Of a DNA stretch of 55,751 bases, positions 47,866 to 55,751 are shown piece after piece. Each line of letters opens with the position of its first letter. Position 1 is the first letter of the stretch. The notes below the pieces were generated by a model. That model ran no database searches. It saw nothing but the letters and a program-made list of their open reading frames with translations, and was not told where the DNA came from. This DNA comes from Clavulina sp. PMI_390 (taxonomy: Eukaryota; Basidiomycota; Agaricomycetes; Cantharellales; Hydnaceae): positions 151,928 through 207,678 of the forward strand of contig WIDE01000059.1 in the NCBI GenBank assembly GCA_015039315.1, given 5' to 3'. Both the position numbers and the translations under genes were made by a program.

Positions 47866-49550
47866 TCAGGTCTGCAGCACGGGGAAGTTCAACTCTATAG
47901 AGGCAGCACAACAATCTTGAGACCACAATGCCGAATGAGCAGCGATTAGTGTGTAAGGAAAACTCACGGTCAACCCAATCACTCGTGGGCGGGATATAGA
48001 CTGAAAGGGAAGGCACGTTTTCCTCATACCAGCTCCGGGACTCTCCCATGAGTGTCTCAGATAGGCGGATTTCTTCCAAAGAGGAATAGGCTGTAACTGA
48101 TCCAACCGAAGACGCCGTTGGTTCTGTTCTAGCCCTGGTCGCTTCGGACCGAGTTTTTATCCATTGTCGGAGACGATCGACCTGCTCTGTGAGGTTGGCA
48201 CTCCAGCGGACGCCCGCTCCAATGTGTAGAGAGCGTAGCAGAGAGAGTCCTGAAGGCGTGGGAGATCCGGTGGATCTTTCTCCTAGGGACTCTAGAACAC
48301 CAAGCAGATCCTCGAGTGATGCCATGAGAAGTTCTAGATGAGAAAGCAGTGGATATGAGCATATCTAGGAGAAAACCAGACAGATTAAACGCCTATCCGG
48401 ATACATTTCGTCGGGGGATTTGCATGCTCACCCATGAGATAAGTGCATCTGGTTTGGTACTATGTCGGGAAAACGGCTTTTGATGGAACGAAAGAGATTG
48501 GAGGTTGGGGAATACGAGATAGAATGGGATATTCTCTACAAACCCATCTTCACACTCTCGTAAGTCCAGCGTCTCCACGGACTCGACCATAATTGATGGC
48601 TCCGAGTGTCCGTTGAGAGTGGGGTGCTGTATATGACAAGAGTTCCTCAAGTGTAAGCAGGACAGGTTAGGCAGCTCGGCGAGCTCCAGCAGGGAAATGA
48701 TTTTGTAATAATTTCCGCCGGCAAGTGCCAGAGTAGTAATCGATGATGATTCAAGTCTAATAGGAGCTTGAGGAGGATGGAGGATTGCAAGGTAGCGTGA
48801 CTCTAACATATATGCAGGGAGACTGATGGTTTGGCCCTCATCAGAGGGCAATCGTGATAGATTCACCCCACTTCGCTCCAGGGAAAGAGATTCAAAGTTC
48901 TCCTGGGGAAAGCTAAGAGCTTCTATTGCATCATAGTCGAGGGATGAAAGACCTCTAATTTTTGTGGCTACGTCCGCCTGGATGGGAAGACTTTTCGGTC
49001 CAACGAGACGCCATAGCCTCCTCTGTGATTGAGAGGAGGATCCAAGAACAATATTGACCCCGAGAGCGCCAGATCTCGTCGCAAAAAGGGGCAGCAGTTG
49101 AATATGTCTGGGAATTTTGACCAAGAAGTTTTGCCACAACGGACTGCATTGAACGCTCACTCTGCGCCATAGGGCACACGTTTGACTAATAGTAAGGACC
49201 ATCTTCCACCTATGACCATCTGTTCCAGCCGCAATAGAGAATATCTGGCTCAGCAGCTCGTCTGGAAGCGCACGAACGCCCCGCAAGGGCTGGGAGACCC
49301 ATAGACGCCACTGTGCCACTTTTTCATATAAAGAGATGGTAGTTTTAGCGAGGGACCCCAGTTCGGCGAGCGTAGCGTCAATTTGGGAGAGTGAAGCATC
49401 AGTTGAAGCACGTTTTTGCTTTCGTTGGTCGCTATGGAGTAGAAGAATTGGCACGAGGTCCAATGTGGATGGAGATAGGGTATTGACGAGATCACGAAGG
49501 GATTTTACTGCCGTAAAGGCAAGGGTGGTATCTAGGGGGAAGGTTGTCAT
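47866..49550 (-). CDS. F-box family I protein, gene 4 (about 514 aa)
   Basis: Model: exons 49550-48432, 48364-47968 and 47894-47866. The first intron (gtgagc...tcctag) is at the family position. The second (gtgagt...ctatag) is less sure; without it the frame ends at 47849 with a different tail. The start is the Met that aligns with the paralogues (MTTFPLDTTLAFTAVKSLRD); an upstream in-frame ATG lies at 49664. Residues about 25-75 are helical, then the F-box (WVSQPLRGVRALPDELLSQI), leucine-patterned sequence and the block LSETLMGESRSWYEENVP. It is the most divergent of the four. Inferred role: SCF substrate receptor. Confidence 0.78.
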
Positions 49551-50340
49551 GATATTCAGTCCTGAATCAGTATCGAGAACGGAAGTATTCAGGTGACCGT
49601 GGAGGGAGAGGTATGTTGATGAGACTTTGGCGTTTCTCACGTCCAAACACACCGCCTCATCCATGTTTCGACGTGCCCATCCATGCTCTACATTATTGAA
49701 TTTATCACATTCAAGAAACTTTCCAGACCATTCTGTGTCTCAATCGTGCTACCGACCTCAAAGCTCCGCAGTGTTCCATTCTACCTAGTGCAAACTGGAA
49801 GCTTCAGGCAGGCAAGCTCCTCGGGCGCTAAAGGTGGTCATCATTCTCCGGATTGCTCACTATTGCTGGTGACTTGATGGCTCAATGACCTACATGCTTC
49901 GACCTACCATTGGCTAAAATTTGCTATCAATCAGAGTCATCCATAACACCGTGAATGCGTCAAAAGCGACTCTCTCTTTTGTCAACCTGCAGGTGGAAGA
50001 GAATGCTCAGTGGTGCAACTCAATATGATCGTTGGCTATTTACTCTCCCTAGTTGAGCGCTACCATGGCCTTGGGTACCAATTATCATCAAGTCACTTCC
50101 TCCGACAAGCTGCAGAGTACTCGTCTGTATGGGGTAGACACCGGAATGCCAAGCCCATGGCGCGCGGTGTGCCAGCCGGCGGCTCGTACCTGGGCTGCCC
50201 GAATACTATGAAGTTCAAATCACCTTTGGCGGCGTCTCTGGGTTCGTACTTAAACCTCCTACAATCTCTTGGCTCAGAGAGGAGCTAACACCCCTTGCCA
50301 ACACGCGGCTGCGAGGTTTCGGTTCTACTTGCCTGAAGGG
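49551..50340. promoter_or_regulatory. Divergent region between F-box I gene 4 and the protease
   Basis: About 790 bp separate the two starts. A 92-codon frame (50010-50288) has no recognisable feature. Promoters for both genes must lie here. Confidence 0.4.
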
Positions 50341-52586
50341 ATGTTGTCACTGCTTGTTATCCTTTCCATCCTAGTCTCAAGGGCGACCGAAGCTTCTGCC
50401 GCCGTCTCTGTGTCTGTGCCAGCTTCTGATGCTTCTATTGGCCTTAGCCCATTTGGATCATGGGCGGAAGGTTGGCATGATCTTGTTCGACCACTCACTC
50501 AGCTAATCGCCGTTCCTTGATATTTTTGTAACTAGTGAGCGCACCTGGGGCGGTCTCTGGAGGCGCTCGGTTCCTTCTAAGCAATGCGGACGAGGGAGTG
50601 ATCACCTATGTATTTTCCAGTAAGTCTTGTCCCCAAAAGCGTCCATCGATTACCGATTGACGAGACGATTCTATCGCCATAGCTCCATCGTAGGTCACAT
50701 CTCTCCCCGCTAGGAAGCTTACTCACGAATGATTTGATAGGACTTCCTTCGAATTTTGGGGGTATCAACGGTCTGATGGCGCGCTCTACAACATCAGCTT
50801 TGATGGAGTCCATGCTGGCCAGATTGATGCTTACAATGCTACCTCTACTGGGAACGATCCTCCTCTGCGGCTGTACCGAAAGACGGGGCTATCTGAAGAG
50901 ATCCATTCAGTCCGTATTGTCAACGCTTACGACAAGCGTGGTTCAAAGTATGGCCAGATGAATAGTAAGTCTCGCCAAATACAGAAGTTTGTTTGGGACC
51001 TAAATGCCTAGGATCATCGATCTAACCTTTTTATGTTACTATTCTGATTTCTGCGCCCGCCTTTGCAGTCGATCATCTCGTCATCAAAGGGAAACGTCCA
51101 GGGCTGATCCAAGCGGTGGCTCCGAAATTCCCAGCCAAAGGGTTCTTGGCAGAGGCAGAGCTTGAATACTCGTATCATGCTTTCCTATCGCTTGGTGCAC
51201 AGGCTACTGTCAACGGAGGAAACGGATCCGCTGTCGATGTGCTGCTGGACTCTGGTGCCAGCGAGAGTTGGGTTGTATGGACTGGATGTGATGATTGCGG
51301 TCCGTATTCTATGATATTCTCTCCTGTCCCACTATTCTCAATCTTGTGCAAACGCAGCTGGGCATCTCAACTACTACAAGAAATCCAAGGAACATTTCAG
51401 TAACTCCACCATCAAAAGTTCGATCGCCTACGGCAACGGAGGCGAGGCAAATACTCTTGACTTTTGGCAGGTTAACGATACTATCGCGTTCAGCAACATC
51501 AGCATCTTGTCAACGACGCTTGGTGCTGCCTACCACATTCCTACAGGGGGTGAAGGCCTAGACGGGAACTTTGGGCTTGCGAAAAGGTGAATTAGTTTCA
51601 TCTGATTAAGTTTACCGAGACGTCCTAATGCTTGCCTCGCCCTGCGACGAACCTCCAGCTATTGTGCTGGTGCTCAGTGCACAAGTTGGCCAAGCTTTGT
51701 GGAAGCCATGTATCTCGATGGAGTCATCAAATCCCCTGTGATTGCGTTCTATCAGGTGGGTGTTGCCCTTGATCCACGTCCCTCCTTCGTAGCATCATAT
51801 TCACGGCTTCTCTGCGTTCTAGCTTAATTATACAGACAAACCTGCTTCAGGGGTGACTTCCAAGATAGACGTTGGCGGTCTTGATAGGAACAAGTATACT
51901 GGTGCTATGGACTGGTGCGCGGATGGTGTGAATTCCCTGACTCCAAGCAAGCATTGACCCTCTGTGTAGGATCCCAATCACACAAGACTCTATGTGGACG
52001 AACCCTTCAGCTCAACGGTTCGTAAAGGGTGCGGGTAAATTCAAGAACGCCACAGCCAAGTTCTCCCACACGAGCATAGTATTTGACACAGGTTTGTATA
52101 ACATACCGTAACGCGGCTTGGTCAATAACTATCCATTCCTGTCTAAATAATTCAGGTGATCCTGGAAAACTGGGCATCCCCACAGACGACTGGAGCACCC
52201 TTCTCACTCTCGTGGGGGCCGAAACTGTCAACGGGGCCACCCTATTCCCGTGCGCCTCAGAGATCACATTCAACTTCCGCGGCACGGAGTTCCGCAATTA
52301 TACCTATTCACTTGTGGATATCACTACTGATAACGGCAATGGTTTTTGTACTCCAATTGCGAATGATGCAGGGTCAACAGTCAACTGGTACGTGGGTTCC
52401 ATGGCTCCCTGTCGCCAACTTTATGGCTCAGTGATTTCATCTAGGATCACTGGCTCTCCTTTCCTCGACAACTACTATGTTGCATTTTACTACGGCCATG
52501 CGGGCCTGAATTCTACGATGGGATTTGCGCCGAAGACTCTTGCAGCGAAAGCTGCAAAGGCCAAGCTGGTTGTAGGCTCCGCTTAG
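50341..52586 (+). CDS. Secreted pepsin-like aspartic protease with N-terminal beta domain (548 aa)
   Basis: Model: exons 50341-50470, 50536-50619, 50683-50689 (7 nt), 50742-50965, 51069-51299, 51358-51586, 51659-51755, 51823-51914, 51970-52091 and 52156-52586; phases close. The first 20 residues (MLSLLVILSILVSRATEASA) are a signal peptide. Residues about 44-160 resemble the beta-sandwich modules of Agaricomycete secreted proteins (FEFWGYQRSDGALYNISFDG, then SVRIVNAYDKRG). The A1 protease follows: LLDSGAS with catalytic Asp209, a glycine-rich flap-side region (IAYGNGGEANTLDF), IDVGGLDRNKYTGAMDW and VFDTGDPG with Asp404. The first motif is DSG rather than the usual DTG, which retroviral-type and some fungal proteases tolerate. 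Expected role: acid extracellular proteolysis. It ends 215 bp before gene F, convergent. Confidence 0.8.
50683..50689 (+). other. Inferred 7-nt microexon of the protease
   Basis: The bases ctccatc are flanked by gccatag and gtaggt. Including them joins exon 2 (ending TCC A) to exon 4 in frame as VFSTPSTSFEF and avoids the TAG that follows. No other simple splice pattern keeps the frame. Confidence 0.6.
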
Positions 52587-52801
52587 TTTTTGCAATATAC
52601 AGTTGTCAGCCCCAACAGCTCCACGTATAACATTTTCAGGGGTTTTAGTCGTGTTCGTGTAGAATCCGTTTGATAGTAAAGTGAATATCATAACAAACCC
52701 CCCAGAGTAAGCTAAGGACACGAGGACGAAGACAGCCCTGGAGGGTAGCCACATTTTTTGGGCTATGGGGATAATAAAGTTTCATAAGAGTAGAAACGTG
52801 G

Positions 52802-54808
52802 CTAGACTTGATAAATGCGGATCTGGTATTTCCTCTCAGTACCATGTTCACCAATCAAGACTATCCGACCTCCCCGCTCGTTGTATATCGTCGTCAGTCG
52901 CATGAGGCTACCTTCCTCTGTCAAGGGCTCAGTCTTTACAGTGCCCCAGCGTCCTGAGTTGCGAAGCAAGAGTGGATTATGGGTAATTTGGGACTGAGAA
53001 GTCACCAAGCTAAGGTCAGAAAGGACAAAGCCTTTTAGGTGTCTGCCATGCACGCCCACGACGCTTAGAGCTTGTGAGTCGCCAAACCGTCGCTCATGTG
53101 AATAGACCTTGATCTCGGATTGCGATTTAGGTCGAGTCTCTCGTCCACCATAGGGGAGATGTTTGGCGTCGAGTCCCAAATAGAACCTTGTACAAGTGGA
53201 AGGGAGTGCGAGGTCGAGTTTGGGAGAGAGGGAGTCGGGGCTGTCATCTCCGATCCATGACGGGGGCATGGATCCCTTGACAAGAGATATAACTTTATTG
53301 CCGAAATCATCTCGGCCAACACACCATATCGGGCATATCTCCCGTCCATCAGGGTTCGCTGGGCTGACTGCGTCAGGAGAGAGATCACGACTGGACAGAA
53401 GCGGGAGGGAGATGGCAAGTTCGCATGTCAATAGATCGATTTCTGCGACTGCCCATGAGTGATATGGATCGTTCGTTGGAAACGGGATGAACTTGGTATT
53501 GCTCCTAAAATACCGTAGAGGAGCTCCGAAAACCTTTCCAGGGTTGATGGAGACCAAGAGATACGTAGACTCGAATATCTCCACTTCACAAAAGTAAGAC
53601 TAATAGGGAGAGAGATTCGGTGATTTGGAGGCCACTCACAATGCCGTTGCTTACCTCAATGCGAGCTAGGTAGGTCGCACCTTGCGCCAGGTCCATGATG
53701 TGGATATTACATTGATTAAACGGAGTGTAAGTGCCCTCCAAAACGACTAAGTGAGATCCAGAGAAGAAAACTTTCTTGATTCGGGTGGTTTCAGGAACCG
53801 ATATATCATGGAGATCAAGAGGAGTCGAACAGGCAGCGTCAAACGGGAGAAAGAGCACATTCACTTGGTGCTTTTGCCTGTGGACATGGTACGACACAAG
53901 CTCATCAGCATTTAGCGGGAAATGATCACAGCCAGACAAGAGAAAAACAAGAAATCCATACCGTAAACAGGCTGCTAAAACGGCTCCCTCTTGATTTTCA
54001 TGCCGGAATAGGTTAACGGCAATAGAAGAGGACCGGTCGTATTTGGACATGTCTGTCTTCGGTTCCAGTGGTATAACATACCTCATCCCCCCAGGCCGGA
54101 GGTCGAGAATGTGCAAAGACGATAACTGCCAAAGAACGAGCACTTCACCACTAGGTGAGAGCTTCGCACTTTTGAATTCATCAAAAGGAACAAGCGGGAT
54201 ACTTCCAGGTGCAACACGACGCTCGCACACGACAGGTGACATTTTCATGCGCTTTCTCATATGCATGATCTCGAGGTATTGTGCACGATAATTCACACCT
54301 TTGGCACCACGTGAGCGGGTATAGAAGGGAATGAGAGGAAATCGTCTCTTCCTCCGCTCAAGCAGCTCGAGGGGTTCAGTCTTCGCTATCGGGAGATTGA
54401 AGGGAAGGGTCTCCGACTGCTTCATTAATTCTGGGTGGACTAGTTCTGGAATTGTGAAGCCAATGCGTGGAAGGGTGGGATCGCGCATCCAAGCGAGGGC
54501 CCATACTAGTGTCACGCTGGAGCAGATTCGGAGAACACGACACGTCTTCAAATGCGCTCAGCGATAAATACTGTTACTCCAATGATGATGAAGACGAATA
54601 CCTTTCCAACGGCAACGAGATCTTTAGGAGTCATATAGTAGCACAATATCTCAATGATGATATCATCTGGAAGATCTGAAATGACTCGTGTTTTTGAGCC
54701 TGGACGTTGCATATGGTTCTGGCGTAAAGCTGGAGACAATCTATGCCTCAGATGAAGGCTGTTCCAACCTATCGCTAAAGTCCTTCTTCTGGACCGCAAT
54801 GTGCTCAT
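52802..54808 (-). CDS. F-box family II protein, gene F (603 aa)
   Basis: Model: exons 54808-54602, 54545-53962, 53877-53655 and 53599-52802; phases close. The start MSTLRSRRRTLAIGWNSL was chosen by comparison with gene D (an upstream in-frame ATG exists at 54961). The F-box is at about residues 43-69 (ISDLPDDIIIEILCYYMTPKD). Landmarks: TCRVLRICSSVTLVWALAW, YLEIMHMRKRMKMSPVVCER, EGAVLAACL, HQVNVLFLPF, VEIFESTYLL and the C-terminal QIRIYQV. It sits 26 kb from the main family II cluster. Inferred role: SCF substrate receptor with unknown target. Confidence 0.85.
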
Positions 54809-55751
54809 CTTCACTCCTGGGTGGGCTGAAGGATATGTGATGACGGAGAGGCGGTGTTCGGGATGGTCGGGTTGCCCGAGCTCGTCTCCAAATATGACAA
54901 AACGGCAAATCACGAGCGACGAAATGACCAGAAGAATAGCTTTTGCAGGGCGAGTCGTCATCTACATGTCCAGCCATCGTGGTCTAGCGGTGCGAGGTCT
55001 TCAGCTGGTAGAACACATCATTGCCATTCGCACGCATATTTGAATAATAGGCTCGATCATGTATTCTGCGTAGACTGAGATGCGAGTCAACTTGTTGATA
55101 CTCGCCTGCACTCTTCTCGCCATGTTCATCGGAAATATGAATTTCACCTAGCTTTCGCACCCAGCCTCCTGTCCAGATAAAGAATTTAGCGTTGCTGTGC
55201 CTCTGTACGTCAATACCCCGCAAGGCTATGCCTTAGATTGACGAATCTGAGCCTGAGAGCTGACTCATTTGATATCGTCAGGTATAACGTGCTCATTCAG
55301 ATTCAGAATAGGATGGAGAGCTGCCGTCCTCGGCGCCTAATATTAGCTTCAGCTTGGCGTGATGATGGCTTACCGCGTACGTGGCCCTTCAACATGAGCC
55401 CACATGGTCAATGTCATTCATAAACACGGTGACGGCGTTGGGTACCACGAGTGTAAATTGTGCAATTTTCTTGTTGCCCTTTTCCTTCATTCTCTCAGCC
55501 CAAGAACGTGCGTTCCAGTTTGGGGTGGAAGCAGCTTACGTGAGCATAGTCCCTGTGGATTTGCAATGCTTCTTTCGACGACAATCCAGTGGTGAAAAAA
55601 TTGCCGATGCAGCGAACACACGATGGCGCCGTTGCAATCATCAAAAGACCAATAGAAGCCTCATTATTTGTCGAAGCACATGTAGCACGCACTCGCACTT
55701 AGTCAAAATGGTCGAGCTTGGTGGTGCTTCCATGTATAGAAGGCGTCAAGA
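54809..55751. other. Right-end stretch without a recognised gene
   Basis: About 940 bp upstream of gene F, holding its promoter. Frames of 60-80 codons occur on both strands without family features. No repeat or RNA gene could be supported. Confidence 0.5.

Noticed and set aside
54975..55015. tRNA-like sequence (ggtctagcgg, agctggtagaacac)
   Set aside because: The pieces resemble D-arm elements, but no acceptor stem, anticodon arm or T-arm could be folded.

Overview
The window reads as nuclear DNA of a basidiomycete, most likely an Agaricomycete. Genes carry many short introns of about 50-60 nt with GT..AG ends. The families present (coiled-coil plus F-box proteins, DUF7330-like membrane proteins, alginate-lyase-like secreted enzymes) are typical of that class. 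I cannot name a genus. All exon models were built by eye from splice signals, reading-frame continuity and comparison between paralogues in the window. There is one assembly gap of 340 Ns at 16970-17309.

Layout. 1-2990: decayed minus-strand copies of an unidentified multi-pass membrane protein. 3085-9600: F-box family I gene 1, F-box family II gene A (minus), F-box I gene 2, then a membrane-protein relic. 9854-16637: two alginate-lyase-like genes with F-box I gene 3 between them, the product of a segmental duplication. 16942-26857: four family II genes B(-), C(+), D(-), E(+), arranged as two head-to-head pairs. B is a clear pseudogene, C has one frameshift, D and E are intact. 27187-29120: a VHS/GAT-domain endocytosis protein (LSB5-like). 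29474-40660: four tandem minus-strand DUF7330-like membrane protein genes with a period of about 2.95 kb; the copy at 29474-31806 is frameshifted. 41891-43938: cystathionine gamma-lyase/synthase, the one clear primary-metabolism enzyme. 43939-47865: a long stretch with no convincing gene. 47866-49550: F-box I gene 4. 50341-52586: a secreted pepsin-like protease with an extra N-terminal beta-rich domain. 52802-54808: family II gene F. The last 0.9 kb holds no recognised gene.

How the genes relate. The window looks like a birth-and-death neighbourhood. Three families (F-box I with 4 genes, F-box II with 6, DUF7330-like with 4) plus the lyase pair were produced by local duplication, and single copies are decaying beside intact sisters. 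F-box proteins are expected to be substrate receptors of SCF ubiquitin ligases; the lyases and the protease carry secretion signals. Any functional link between these sets is inference. LSB5 and the cystathionine enzyme look like conserved single-copy genes among the fast-evolving families.
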